28,911 nt of DNA. Origin: Coxiellaceae bacterium UBA6002 (GTDB lineage: Bacteria; Pseudomonadota; Gammaproteobacteria; UBA6002). Where the stretch lies: assembly GCA_002429595.1 (NCBI GenBank), contig DJAM01000057.1, positions 1-28,911 on the forward strand, in the 5' to 3' direction. The position numbers and the translations under genes are program-made. The notes under the pieces are model-generated. The model ran no database searches. It was given only the letters and a program-made list of their open reading frames with translations, and was not told where the DNA came from. Shown piece by piece: positions 1-8,707 of this stretch. Each line of letters begins with the position of its first letter. The stretch's first letter is position 1.

Positions 1-50
1 CTTCGCGGGAATGACAAAAAAAACGCGAGAGTGACAAGGGGGAACAAGAA
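1..50. repeat. remnant of dispersed palindromic repeat
   Basis: The first 50 bases contain CGCGGGAATGAC followed by an A-run, CGCGAGAGTGAC, a G-run and no open frame. The 'CGCGGGAATGAC' word is the usual half of small dispersed palindromic repeats that read GTCATTCCCGCG on the other strand in many proteobacteria. Here a second, mutated copy follows about 20 bases later (CGCGAGAGTGAC). Only the inner edge lies in the window, so the element cannot be delimited. It sits directly before bioH, between it and whatever biotin gene lies to the left. Confidence 0.35.
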
Positions 51-59
51 GATCATAAA

Positions 60-821
60 ATGACAAAGCTATTCTCAGAAAGTTTCGGCAAAGGACCTGA
101 TCTTGTGCTATTACATGGTTGGGGATTGCATAGTGGTATTTGGCACAGAACTGCAACAGAATTAAGTGAAAATTTTAGAATTACTTTAATTGATCTTCCC
201 GGCTTTGGTCGTAGTTCTGACTTGAGTGATGATTCAATTTCGAATGTGATGCAGGAGATACTCAATGTTGCGCCTCTTAAGGCAACGTGGATAGGATGGT
301 CTCTGGGTGGGCTAATCGCCACTAAAATAGCTAGCAATTTTCCCGAGCGAGTAGCTAAGTTAATTTGTGTTGCGAGTTCCCCCAAGTTTTTGCAAGATGC
401 GAATTGGTCAGGAATGACAGCAGATGTTTTAGAAAAATTTGCTGAACAACTGCACAGTGATTATGAAGGAACGTTAAAGCGATTTTTATTATTGCAATTT
501 CATGGCTTAGTGCTTGATAAAGATTTGTTGCAGTGGTTGCAATCCAATCTATTTCAATATGGCAAACCTAGCTTGCAGACCTTGATGAGAGGTTTGTTCA
601 TGCTAAACACATTGGATTGTCGCGATGAAATAAAAAATATCGCATGCCCTATAAAATACATACTTGGAAGACTCGATATGTTGGTGCCAGCTAAAATTGT
701 TGAGGATTTGCCTAAATTGTCTTCCAATATTGAAATTACCCTTTTTCCTAAAGCTAGTCATGCGCCTTTTTTGACGCATACAATTGAATTTATAAAGCAT
801 GTTAGAAGTTTTGCACAATGA
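60..821 (+). CDS. bioH: pimeloyl-[ACP] methyl ester esterase BioH
   Basis: This is a 253-residue alpha/beta hydrolase that cleaves the methyl ester of pimeloyl-ACP methyl ester, releasing pimeloyl-ACP for BioF at the end of the BioC/BioH route to biotin. The visible catalytic triad is Ser81 in the nucleophile elbow GWSLGG, Asp206 in GRLDMLVP and His234 in ASHAPF. The oxyanion-side HGWG motif is at 19-22. Length and triad spacing match E. coli BioH (Ser82, Asp207, His235). There is no signal peptide, which fits a cytosolic enzyme. Its stop overlaps the start of bioC by four bases (ATGA), so the two are translationally coupled. The start is the first ATG, with GAACAAGAAG-type purines upstream. 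Any bioB or bioF would lie left of the window. Confidence 0.93.
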   Translation: MTKLFSESFGKGPDLVLLHGWGLHSGIWHRTATELSENFRITLIDLPGFGRSSDLSDDSISNVMQEILNVAPLKATWIGWSLGGLIATKIASNFPERVAKLICVASSPKFLQDANWSGMTADVLEKFAEQLHSDYEGTLKRFLLLQFHGLVLDKDLLQWLQSNLFQYGKPSLQTLMRGLFMLNTLDCRDEIKNIACPIKYILGRLDMLVPAKIVEDLPKLSSNIEITLFPKASHAPFLTHTIEFIKHVRSFAQ

Positions 822-1690
822 CAGAAGATCTTCTCCTCAAAAGTGATATTCAACACTCTTTTAATAAAGCGGCTAGAACGTATGACGCTGCGGCATTTTT
901 TCAAAAAGAAGTCGCCGATCGTTTATTAGAGCGTTTGGATTATTTGAAAATAACACCAAAATTAATTTTAGATTTAGGTTCTGGAACTGGTTATAGCGCT
1001 CTAAAGTTAGAACAACGCTATAAGAAATCTAAAATTGTCGCTATAGACCTCGCGGAACAAATGCTGCGAAAAGCCAAAAACAATACTCGTTGGTTTGATC
1101 GAAAACGTTATCTTTGTGCTGATGCAGAAAAAATACCGCTTCAAGACAATAGCGTTGATCTAATTTTTTCAAATTTAATGTTGCATTGGTGTAATGATGT
1201 CAACTCTGCAATTGCAGAAATGCAAAGAGTATTAAAACCAGGGGGACTGTTATTGTTTTCGACTTTAGGTCCTGACACATTATATGAATTGCGAGATAGC
1301 TGGTCGAGCGTAGATCACCATGAACATGTCCATCATTTTATTGATATGCACAATCTTGGTGATGCCTTACACGGTGCTCATCTAAAAGACACAGTGATGG
1401 ATATGGAATTCATAACGGTTCAGTACAGCAATATAAAGAAAATATTTCTAGATTTGAAAGAACTAGGTACACACAATATTGCACCGCACCGCAACAAAGC
1501 TCTAACTGGTAAGCATAAGTTTAAACAGTTTATCAGTTCTTATGAAAAATTACGTAATGAAGAAGGACGCTTACCCTTAACTTATGAAGTAATTTATGGA
1601 ATTGGTTGGGGTCAAATAAAAGAATCTGGCCCACGGGAATTTTCAATTCCCATTAGCAATATAAAAAGGAATATAAAGACTGAATCGTAA
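818..1690 (+). CDS. bioC: malonyl-[ACP] O-methyltransferase BioC
   Basis: This is a 290-residue class I SAM-dependent methyltransferase. It methylates the free carboxyl of malonyl-ACP so that fatty acid synthase can elongate it into pimeloyl-ACP methyl ester, the first committed step of biotin synthesis. The N-terminal stretch HSFNKAARTYDAAAFFQ is typical of BioC. SAM motif I is DLGSGTGYSA (about residues 51-60), motif II includes the acidic AIDLAEQML, and the later LKPGGLLLFSTLGPDTLYEL segment is also typical of BioC. It overlaps bioH by ATGA and so belongs to the same operon. The C-terminal part (about 200-290) is more divergent than the core. Partnership with bioH makes the assignment firm. 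Confidence 0.92.
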   Translation: MTEDLLLKSDIQHSFNKAARTYDAAAFFQKEVADRLLERLDYLKITPKLILDLGSGTGYSALKLEQRYKKSKIVAIDLAEQMLRKAKNNTRWFDRKRYLCADAEKIPLQDNSVDLIFSNLMLHWCNDVNSAIAEMQRVLKPGGLLLFSTLGPDTLYELRDSWSSVDHHEHVHHFIDMHNLGDALHGAHLKDTVMDMEFITVQYSNIKKIFLDLKELGTHNIAPHRNKALTGKHKFKQFISSYEKLRNEEGRLPLTYEVIYGIGWGQIKESGPREFSIPISNIKRNIKTES

Positions 1691-1716
1691 TTTGTTGGCT
1701 TTAAAGGCGAAACAAA

Positions 1717-2793
1717 ATGACATTAACCTCTAAACGAATTCATTATTTTGACGCGATTCGTACCTATGCAGTCCTACTTGGTATTATCGTGCACACTGCC
1801 GCTGGCTATATGTCTACCGCAATACCGGAATGGCCTCGGATAAATCCCCAAGGAAATGTTTTATTTGATTTCATGGTAACGTTTATCCACATTTTCCGTG
1901 TGCCAGTCTTTTTCTTTGTTGCAGGATTTTTTACCATTGATCTGTGGTCAAGAATGACTGCGACTAAGTTCGTAACCAATCGCTGTCACCGAATTTTGCT
2001 ACCATTAATCTTATGTTGGATTGTTTTTAATATTCCGTCCTTGCTAATAAACGTTTATCTCCATAAGGTTCTTACAATCACAGATGTTTTCAAAATATTT
2101 TCTAACTTGAGTTATACCTGGTTTTTAGAGTATCTGATCATCTTTTATCTAGTGTTTCTGTTGGCAAGTTATTTTCCTAAGCTCAATATTTTTAATAATT
2201 TGGCAAGAAAGATTGTACAAACTAAAGTTCACATGTTGATATTTGCGGGATTGCTTTGTGCGGCTTTATATCTAAACCATTCAGTTTATCTTCCTATTAA
2301 ACTTTCTATAATCCCGAACCTTTGGTTGTTACTATTTTATGGAAGCTATTTTCTGCTGGGTGTTATTTTGGCAATTAATGTAGACCTCATGATGTCATTT
2401 TTCAAATGGCGGTGGAGTTATTTTGTCATTGCGGTGGTAACGTTAATTTTGCTTTTTATTTTGGAGCGAAAAGATCTTCCTAGATATCATTTAGCAATAG
2501 TATTGTTCTATTCCTGCAGCAGTTTTTTGTTATTTCAAAGCTTCATGGCTATTTGTATTCGGTTCTTTCAAAAACCCATCAAGATCCATCGTTACATAGC
2601 CGATGCGTCTTATTGGATTTATTTGATTCAAGTCTATCTTATTCTGTTACTCCAAAGTGAATTGAAAAATTTTGGAAATATCTTTGTGCAGTTCGCTGCA
2701 GTGTCATTGCTGACACTACTTGTTTCATTGTTCAGTTATGATTTATTTTTTGGACGAAGGGAAAAGAGAGTTATAACAGAAGCTTTGAGCTAG
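1717..2793 (+). CDS. acyltransferase-3 family integral membrane protein
   Basis: This 358-residue protein is almost wholly hydrophobic, with about ten predicted membrane segments. The first holds the family motif FDAIRTYAVLLGIIVH, with Asp12, Arg15 and His26 as the conserved residues, followed by RVPVFFFVAGFF. Acyltransferase-3 proteins move acyl or succinyl groups onto extracytoplasmic sugars or glucans; OpgC/MdoC, which succinylates periplasmic glucans, is the best known relative with this opening. The true acceptor here cannot be read from sequence. It begins 26 bases after bioC and ends 6 bases before the convergent dxs gene, leaving almost no room for a terminator. It may be co-transcribed with bioHC without a functional link. 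Confidence 0.8.
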   Translation: MTLTSKRIHYFDAIRTYAVLLGIIVHTAAGYMSTAIPEWPRINPQGNVLFDFMVTFIHIFRVPVFFFVAGFFTIDLWSRMTATKFVTNRCHRILLPLILCWIVFNIPSLLINVYLHKVLTITDVFKIFSNLSYTWFLEYLIIFYLVFLLASYFPKLNIFNNLARKIVQTKVHMLIFAGLLCAALYLNHSVYLPIKLSIIPNLWLLLFYGSYFLLGVILAINVDLMMSFFKWRWSYFVIAVVTLILLFILERKDLPRYHLAIVLFYSCSSFLLFQSFMAICIRFFQKPIKIHRYIADASYWIYLIQVYLILLLQSELKNFGNIFVQFAAVSLLTLLVSLFSYDLFFGRREKRVITEALS

Positions 2794-2799
2794 TGACTA

Positions 2800-4695
2800 T
2801 TAGGCAACATATTCCTCGGCAGCGGGTAGCGATGTAGTACGTGATACCCGAATCTTTATTGCTTGGATAATTCCTTGAGCATCAAGGCCGCATTCTTTCA
2901 GCATGAGGTCTGGATTGCCATGTTCTAAAAAGTTGTCGGGTAAACCTAAATTTAGAATATCGCAATGAGTGCTTTGTTTGCTTAAGAACTCTGTAACTCC
3001 GCTACCAGCGCCACCTAAGACCGCATTTTCTTCCACGGTCACAATATATTGATGGGTTAGTGCTAATTGTCTAATTAGCTCTTCATCTAAAGGCTTCACG
3101 AAGCGCATGTTAACCACAGTGGCGTTTAATTCTTCTCCAGCCTTTAATGCAGGCGGTACCATAGAACCAAAAGCTAGAATAGCCACTTTGCGTCCAGGAC
3201 GACAAATTATGGCTTTACCGATTTCAAGCTCTTGCATGGTTGAGGAGATAGCCACTCCGGGCCCACAGCCACGAGGATATCGCACCGCAGCCGGACCATT
3301 ATATTTAAACCCGGTGTAAAGCATTTGTCGGCATTCATTCTCATCGGCAGGTGCCATCACCACCATATTGGGTATGCAACGCAAATACGATAGATCAAAG
3401 CTTCCGGCATGGGTTGGGCCATCGGCGCCGACTAAACCACCGCGATCAATAGCAAAGGTGACATCCAGATTTTGCAATGCAACATCATGGATGAGTTGAT
3501 CGTAACCTCTTTGTAAGAATGTTGAATAAATGGCGACAACTGGTTTGAGGTTCTCACAAGCCATGCCAGCCGCAAGTGTGACACAATGCTGTTCGGCAAT
3601 GCCGACATCGCAGTAACGTTCTGGAAATTCCATCGCAAACTGGGTCATCCCAGATCCTTCACACATCGCGGGGGTGATCGCATAGAGTTTCGGATCTATT
3701 GCTGCTAAATCACATAGCCACTGTCCAAAAATATCAGAATAAGTGGGTTTAGGTGGGGCTTTAGAAGTACTGGTATCTGCTTGCTTTGCTGATTTAAAAC
3801 CTGGTTTTACGGCATGATATGCGACAGGATCAAGTTCCGCAGGTTCAAAACCTTTACCTTTAGTTGTAATGACGTGCAAAAGTTGTGGGCCACTATGCGA
3901 CTTCAGATTCTGTAACATTGGCACTAGGGTTTTTAAATCATGGCCATCGATAGGCCCAAAATAGTGAAAACCAAGCTCTTCAAAGAGTGTCCCAGGCGCA
4001 ATCATTCCCTTTAAATGGGTCTCGGTGCGTTTAGCTAAAGTTTTGATAGGAGGCATTTTAGCGAGTACTTTTTTGCTGCCTTCTCGAAGGGTGGTATAAA
4101 GCTTGCCAGATAGTATCCTAGCGAGATAATTATTTAAGGCACCCACATTTGGTGAGATGGACATATCATTGTCGTTCAAAACGACTAATAAATCAGCATC
4201 AATACTACCCGCGTGATTAAGTGCTTCAAAAGCCATGCCCCCGGTAAGTCCGCCATCACCAATAATGGCAACAGCTTTATTGGTTTTTCCTGTCACTTTA
4301 CTAGCGATAGCCATCCCTAGGGCAGCACTAATTGAAGTACTGGAATGGCCTACCCCGAAGTGATCATAGGGACTTTCTTCTCGTTTTGGAAAAGGCGCTA
4401 AGCCATCGGTTTGCTTAATGGTGTGCAATTGCTCTTTTCGGCCAGTCAAAACTTTGTGTGGATAGGCTTGGTGACCCACATCCCAAACGAAACGATCATC
4501 AGGAGTGTTAAAGACGTAATGCAACGCAATAGCTAATTCCACTGCACCTAGATTAGCTGCAAAATGACCACCGCAAGTGTTGAGTGTTTCGATAATATAA
4601 GTGCGTAGCTCGACACTCAATTCTTCAAGCTGATGTAAAGATAAACCACGCAAATCACTAGGGTCATTAATTTTCGCTAACAACGGATATTGCAT
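2800..4695 (-). CDS. dxs: 1-deoxy-D-xylulose-5-phosphate synthase
   Basis: This is a 631-residue thiamine-diphosphate enzyme that condenses pyruvate with glyceraldehyde 3-phosphate to make DXP, the first step of the MEP isoprenoid pathway and a precursor of thiamine and pyridoxal. The N-terminal domain carries VGHQAYPHKVLTGR and the ThDP/Mg motif GDGGLTGG...NDNDMSIS. The central pyrimidine-binding domain has DVGIAEQHCVTLAAG with the catalytic Glu, then DRGGLVGADGPTHAG. The C-terminal transketolase domain follows. Length is normal. It is last in the xseB-ispA-dxs operon, 85 bases after ispA, an arrangement common in gammaproteobacteria. Confidence 0.97.
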   Translation of the reverse strand: MQYPLLAKINDPSDLRGLSLHQLEELSVELRTYIIETLNTCGGHFAANLGAVELAIALHYVFNTPDDRFVWDVGHQAYPHKVLTGRKEQLHTIKQTDGLAPFPKREESPYDHFGVGHSSTSISAALGMAIASKVTGKTNKAVAIIGDGGLTGGMAFEALNHAGSIDADLLVVLNDNDMSISPNVGALNNYLARILSGKLYTTLREGSKKVLAKMPPIKTLAKRTETHLKGMIAPGTLFEELGFHYFGPIDGHDLKTLVPMLQNLKSHSGPQLLHVITTKGKGFEPAELDPVAYHAVKPGFKSAKQADTSTSKAPPKPTYSDIFGQWLCDLAAIDPKLYAITPAMCEGSGMTQFAMEFPERYCDVGIAEQHCVTLAAGMACENLKPVVAIYSTFLQRGYDQLIHDVALQNLDVTFAIDRGGLVGADGPTHAGSFDLSYLRCIPNMVVMAPADENECRQMLYTGFKYNGPAAVRYPRGCGPGVAISSTMQELEIGKAIICRPGRKVAILAFGSMVPPALKAGEELNATVVNMRFVKPLDEELIRQLALTHQYIVTVEENAVLGGAGSGVTEFLSKQSTHCDILNLGLPDNFLEHGNPDLMLKECGLDAQGIIQAIKIRVSRTTSLPAAEEYVA

Positions 4696-4780
4696 TTATT
4701 TCCACTACAAGATAGGCATTATTATTAGTTAGAGAACGTATATTAATTCTGTTTTATTGTAAAGTTTCAAGGCGGAAGAT

Positions 4781-5668
4781 TTAATGGTTACGTTGCACGA
4801 TATAGTTGGCCAGTCCCTTTAATACAGTGACGTTATCTCCATAAGGCTCAAGAAACGACAGAGCTTGAAGATGATAGTCTTGCAAGCTGCGTTTGGCTCC
4901 ATCCAAGCCGGAATGAGTGGTAAAAGTCACTTTTTGCTTCGCGTCATCTTTGCCAACGCCTTTGCCAGTTTGCGCTTCTGTTCCTTCGGCATCTAAAATA
5001 TCATCTTGGATCTGAAAACACAGTCCAAGGAGATTCCCAAAATTAGTAAAGTCATCAATAATGACCTTATCGGTGATTTGGGCGCAGGCTAATCCCAATT
5101 GAATAGCGGCGGTGATTAAAGCCCCTGTCTTCAGATCGTGTATTTGCTTAAGTTGAGCTGAATCAAGTCGCTGTCCAGTAGCCTTAATATCCAGTGCTTG
5201 TCCTCCTGCCATGCCATACGATCCCGAGGCCACTGCCAGACAACGTAGCATGGCAACGCATGCCTTGGAATCCAGGAAGTTTTGAGATTCGGTCAGCATT
5301 TGAAAGGCTAGTGACTGCAGAGAATCTCCGACCAAAATAGCGGTAGCCTCATCAAACGCTTTATGACAAGTTGGTAATCCTCGTCGTAAATCATCGTTAT
5401 CCATTGCAGGTAAATCATCATGGACCAAAGAATAGGAATGGATCAATTCGATAGCGCTAGCTGGATGATCGAGAAGGTTAAGATCGATACCGAATGCTTC
5501 GCCTGTCGCATAAACTAACAGAGGTCGTACCCGCTTGCCACCATTTAAAACGGCATAGTGCATCGCTTCATGCAAATGAGAAGGAGCTTGATCGGTCGGT
5601 GGTAAGATGGATAAAAGAAAAGAATTAATCCGGTGTTGTCTTGCCTGCAGATATTGCTTGATATTCAT
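4781..5668 (-). CDS. ispA: farnesyl diphosphate synthase (geranyltranstransferase)
   Basis: This is a 295-residue all-helical trans-prenyltransferase. It adds isopentenyl diphosphate to dimethylallyl and then geranyl diphosphate to make farnesyl diphosphate for quinones, undecaprenyl phosphate and other prenyl chains. The first aspartate-rich motif is seen in HDDLPAMDNDDLRRG and the second in FQIQDDILDAEG. The substrate-binding GGKRVRPLLVYATGEAFG lies near residue 43. The start codon shares one base with the xseB stop (TAATG), indicating coupling. A longer-chain product cannot be excluded from sequence, but the spacing before the first motif is of the IspA type. Confidence 0.94.
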   Translation of the reverse strand: MNIKQYLQARQHRINSFLLSILPPTDQAPSHLHEAMHYAVLNGGKRVRPLLVYATGEAFGIDLNLLDHPASAIELIHSYSLVHDDLPAMDNDDLRRGLPTCHKAFDEATAILVGDSLQSLAFQMLTESQNFLDSKACVAMLRCLAVASGSYGMAGGQALDIKATGQRLDSAQLKQIHDLKTGALITAAIQLGLACAQITDKVIIDDFTNFGNLLGLCFQIQDDILDAEGTEAQTGKGVGKDDAKQKVTFTTHSGLDGAKRSLQDYHLQALSFLEPYGDNVTVLKGLANYIVQRNH

Positions 5669-5898
5669 TAGTCGCAGGTTTCATGAGGTTGCAGGGCTTC
5701 TTCCCCATTTTTTTCGATGAGGATTTGAACTTTCTGTTCGGCTTCTGCTAGAGCTTTTTGGCAGTTTCTGGTCAGGGCTATGCCATTTTCAAAATGGGTG
5801 AGGCTAGCCTCTAAAGATAAGCCACCTTCTTCCATCTGAGCAACAATGGCATTGAGCTCCGCAAGCGCTTTTTCAAAATTAAAACTTTCGTCTGACAT
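5668..5898 (-). CDS. xseB: exodeoxyribonuclease VII small subunit
   Basis: This is a 76-residue, mostly helical protein that coats the helical stalk of XseA in exonuclease VII, a single-strand DNA exonuclease. Family features are FEKALAELNAIVAQMEEG, then LSLEASLTHFENGIALTRNCQ and a coiled tail AEQKVQIL. Normal length is 75-85 residues. It is first in the operon with ispA and dxs, the standard gammaproteobacterial order. The large subunit gene is not in this window. Confidence 0.93.
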   Translation of the reverse strand: MSDESFNFEKALAELNAIVAQMEEGGLSLEASLTHFENGIALTRNCQKALAEAEQKVQILIEKNGEEALQPHETCD

Positions 5899-5947
5899 GA
5901 AGGTAGTATACGGTTTTTTAAAGTGAAGAACGAGCTATTAACCAAAT

Positions 5948-6091
5948 TTAAATGAAGTTATTGTTATTTTCCGTGCTAGGTTTGGGGGTGTCACGCCAAG
6001 TATCATAAAGCTCTTTAGCTGCGGGGAAGTTTTTAATTCGAAGATAGTAAATAACTTGTTGTTTAATCGCGTCTGGTAGATATCCAAACAT
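5948..6091 (-). CDS. 47-residue hypothetical protein
   Basis: A short open frame runs from ATG (6091-6089) to TAA (5950-5948). It encodes 47 residues beginning MFGYLPDAIKQQVIYYLRIK and ending in an Asn-rich tail. A good ribosome binding site, GAGGT, stands 6-7 bases before the ATG. The middle part (residues 5-33) reads as an amphipathic helical segment rich in Tyr, Leu and Lys. There is no signal peptide and no recognised family. It lies 49 bases upstream of xseB on the same strand, so it could be the first gene of the xseB-ispA-dxs transcript or an independent small gene. Support is the RBS, the protein-like composition and the position; expression is not shown. Confidence 0.5.
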   Translation of the reverse strand: MFGYLPDAIKQQVIYYLRIKNFPAAKELYDTWRDTPKPSTENNNNFI

Positions 6092-6425
6092 AATATTGAC
6101 CTCAAAACATTACTGGATTAGAGATTAGGTTATCAAAGAAAAGAAAGTTCGTCTGTCAGCCTTATAAATAACCTCTTGTAGGAAATTTGCCATATTTGCA
6201 ATGATAACGAGGTTAATTTTATTATAATTTATTCAACGGAATGAAACTATCTGAACAATGCCACAAAACTTGCAACTCTCTCTTTCTGTTCAACTTTTTC
6301 TCAATGCTTCGAGCTTAATTGCTAATAACTACCCATTTTTGATTTAAATGTATGATATTTGTGTCATTTTTTTGATATAGGCTTTGCTATAGTAAATTTA
6401 GAGAGAAAGTAAGGATACAATAACG
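6092..6425. other. intergenic region before the protease gene
   Basis: These 334 bases separate two divergent transcripts and hold no convincing gene. A TATAAT hexamer at 6223-6228 (+) and a TATAGT at 6388-6393 (+) are possible -10 elements, but neither has a good -35 at 17 bases. AAGGA at 6411-6415, about 10 bases before the protease ATG, is a usable ribosome binding site. A 25-codon frame starting at 6241 is too short and featureless to call. Confidence 0.4.
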
Positions 6426-7649
6426 ATGAAAAAAATAGGTGAGATTCTTGTTTCCGGCCTGATTTTAGCTTTTAGTACCCAATTGCAGGCGCTAAACGCA
6501 GAAGATATCTATAAGAAAGTCAATCAGTCGGTCTATACCATCTACACAGTTGATTATTACGACAAACAGCCTGAATCACTAGGAAGTGCGATTGCTGTTA
6601 CAGACCATATATTAGCGACCAATTGCCATGTTGCCTTAACGGGTAATTACCTTGGTATTGTGGTCAATAATCAGTTTAAATTAGGCACTTTGTTTTTCCG
6701 TGACGTTAACCGCGATATTTGTTTTGTGGAAGTACCTGGGGTTAAATTCAGCCCAGTCAAGATTCGGGACTCAAAAGACGTGAAAGTAGGTGAAGCGGTG
6801 TATGCTGTCGGCAACCCCGAGGGACTAGAAAAATCAATCTCTCAAGGCATTATCTCAAATAAGCGTCAAGATCGTGGTGGCTTCGTGTTGCAAACAGATG
6901 CGACCGTCTCTTTTGGATCTAGTGGCGGTGGCTTATTTGATCAAAATGGCTCTTTGATCGGTATCACCAATAGTGTCGATCGTTACAGTAAGAATATTGC
7001 TTTTGCTATCCCATCAGAGTGGATCAGTCAAATCTTATTCCCGAAGGCAGCGGGTGAAGACAAAATCGATAAGAAAGCCACTACTGCCATCGAAGAAAGC
7101 ACAAAGTCGATTAAAAAGATAAATACTTACGGCAAGGCCAATATCGCTTTATATCGTTACAATAACAAATGCTTTGTTATGTTCACCGGTAAAAATGAGT
7201 ATGGCGAAGATGCTGGTACAGCTATCTGGTACCCAGAAAAACCTGGAATTATTTTGATTTTTCCAAATTCAAAAGACGTCAACAATAATTTCAAGATCAT
7301 GAACAACGCTTTCTATGGCGATCAAGATCAAAACCCAAGTTACTCAAATGATTACTTAACTTTCGATGGTAAGAAAACACAACTCGTGGGAATAAAAGAT
7401 CAAGATGGTAAGTTTCCATTACTAGTCACAAAGTTACCTGCAGATGCTAAAGATAAAATGCCAACTCTTACTAGTATTGATGTCACTTATAACGATGGTA
7501 ACACCGTGCAAGCCTACAAAAAAACTAGCTTTGGCCTAGATGGTTTCAGCGATGTCATGAAGGCTTATCAACAAGAATGCAAAGCAACTCCAAGCCCAGC
7601 TCCAGCAACAACACCAACCCAACCGCAGACTTCAGGAAGTAAACAATAA
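6426..7649 (+). CDS. exported trypsin-like serine protease without PDZ domain
   Basis: This 407-residue protein has a cleavable signal peptide (MKKIGEILVSGLILAFSTQLQA, cleavage near 22-24) and a chymotrypsin-fold protease domain to about residue 205. The catalytic triad is His68 in TNCHVA, Asp97 in NRDICFVEV and Ser166 in FGSSGGGLF. This resembles the DegP/HtrA protease domain, but no PDZ domain follows. Instead there is a Lys-rich linker and an unrecognised domain of about 150 residues (235-385), then a Pro/Thr tail (APATTPTQPQTSGSKQ). It probably acts in the periplasm or outside the cell; the substrate is unknown. Two cysteines (67, 99) flank the active site. It stands alone, followed by a strong terminator. 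Confidence 0.82.
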   Translation: MKKIGEILVSGLILAFSTQLQALNAEDIYKKVNQSVYTIYTVDYYDKQPESLGSAIAVTDHILATNCHVALTGNYLGIVVNNQFKLGTLFFRDVNRDICFVEVPGVKFSPVKIRDSKDVKVGEAVYAVGNPEGLEKSISQGIISNKRQDRGGFVLQTDATVSFGSSGGGLFDQNGSLIGITNSVDRYSKNIAFAIPSEWISQILFPKAAGEDKIDKKATTAIEESTKSIKKINTYGKANIALYRYNNKCFVMFTGKNEYGEDAGTAIWYPEKPGIILIFPNSKDVNNNFKIMNNAFYGDQDQNPSYSNDYLTFDGKKTQLVGIKDQDGKFPLLVTKLPADAKDKMPTLTSIDVTYNDGNTVQAYKKTSFGLDGFSDVMKAYQQECKATPSPAPATTPTQPQTSGSKQ

Positions 7650-7664
7650 TAAAAAGGGAAGCAT

Positions 7665-7702
7665 GCAACCGATGGCTAAAAGTCATCGGTTGCTTTTTTT
7701 TT
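7665..7702 (+). terminator. intrinsic terminator of the serine protease gene
   Basis: A perfect 10-bp stem, GCAACCGATG (7665-7674) with CATCGGTTGC (7684-7693), closes a 9-base loop and is followed at once by nine T residues. It starts 16 bases after the protease stop codon. On the opposite strand the stem is not followed by a T-run, so it works mainly for the + strand. Confidence 0.93.
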
Positions 7703-7774
7703 ATTGCTTGAATGATCTACGCCCAGTTGTTAACCAAAGGTTTTTTGTCGCAGCATTGTTAGATCAACTACTTT

Positions 7775-8707
7775 CTATAGCCCTAATTTACTACATCTTT
7801 CTTCTAGCAAACTCAGATACTTTTCTTGCATCGGTTGAGATAAAAAGCTGACACTTATTAATTCTTTCCATTTCGGTATCGCTTGCTGAATTTCCTGTAT
7901 CACTCCCGAAATGACATTTTGATTTAGCTCTAATCGATCAACAGCAAAATAATTGAAGAAATCTTGTTTTTTTAAATTGCTCTTTTTCCCATTTAAAGAT
8001 AAAGCTATTTCTTCTTTCGCATCGGATAAAGCTATTGTGGAATTAACTAGATCATACACCGGTGATAAAAAAGTTTTGTTATCTCGTGTAATTAGTGAGA
8101 AATTTTTTAAATGCATGTCTTCATTACCGATAAGAAAGTTAAATAAAGTGAGTTTGAATAGTTTGACAAATTCAATTTTTGGGAAAGTACAGAAGTTAGA
8201 GATGACTTTAATCACTTTTTCCATGGAGCTGTCATATTTTGTGTATCTATCTTGGCCAGAAAGCTGTGCAAAATCTTCTAGAGGTAATTTTTTATTATGA
8301 CCACTGCGATCAAATCGTTTAATAAAATAAGTCATACTGTTGTCTTTTGAACAAATCAAGCCATGGATAGGAGCTTCTAAGCCTATAGTTTTTGCTAGTG
8401 TCATAGTAATTGCTTCATTTTCTGGTAATTCCGGGTAATGACTACTTTGTGGTTTTAAAATGAAACGACCCTGTTGATCAACAATTTCAAAGCGTCCTTC
8501 TTTAATTTTTAGTTGAGCACTTAATTTTATTTGTATGCCTTGAATAGACATTTTACCTACACGAGCTATTGCTTCTTGCTGCTGTTCCTCAGCGCTAAGT
8601 TCTAACGGTTTTAGGTTTTTTAACTGGTGAGAAAGTAAGCTCAAGCCAAGATGTGAATAACTTTCTTGGTCAGTTATGATTTCGTAAGTAATGGGGCAAC
8701 GTTTCAT
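7775..8707 (-). CDS. hipT: HipT-type serine/threonine kinase toxin
   Basis: This 310-residue HipA-like kinase lacks the N-terminal subdomain found in full-length HipA (about 440 residues), as in the three-part HipBST systems. Visible parts are the Gly-rich loop KMSIQGIQIKLS with Ser54 at the place of the autophosphorylated Ser of HipA, ATP-binding Lys85 in FILKP, catalytic Asp197 in GNEDMHLKNF and metal-binding Asp219 in PVYDLVNS. All are intact, so it should be active. Known HipT/HipA kinases phosphorylate aminoacyl-tRNA synthetases (TrpS for HipT, GltX for HipA) and stop translation; the target here is not readable. It overlaps hipS by four bases (ATGA) and is last in the operon. A residue that is Ser in the E. 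coli HipT loop (two before Ser54) is Lys here. Confidence 0.88.
   Translation of the reverse strand: MKRCPITYEIITDQESYSHLGLSLLSHQLKNLKPLELSAEEQQQEAIARVGKMSIQGIQIKLSAQLKIKEGRFEIVDQQGRFILKPQSSHYPELPENEAITMTLAKTIGLEAPIHGLICSKDNSMTYFIKRFDRSGHNKKLPLEDFAQLSGQDRYTKYDSSMEKVIKVISNFCTFPKIEFVKLFKLTLFNFLIGNEDMHLKNFSLITRDNKTFLSPVYDLVNSTIALSDAKEEIALSLNGKKSNLKKQDFFNYFAVDRLELNQNVISGVIQEIQQAIPKWKELISVSFLSQPMQEKYLSLLEERCSKLGL

Noticed and set aside
6241..6318. 25-codon + strand frame between the small gene and the protease
   Set aside because: It is very short, has no signature, and its support is limited to a nearby ACGGA and TATAAT.
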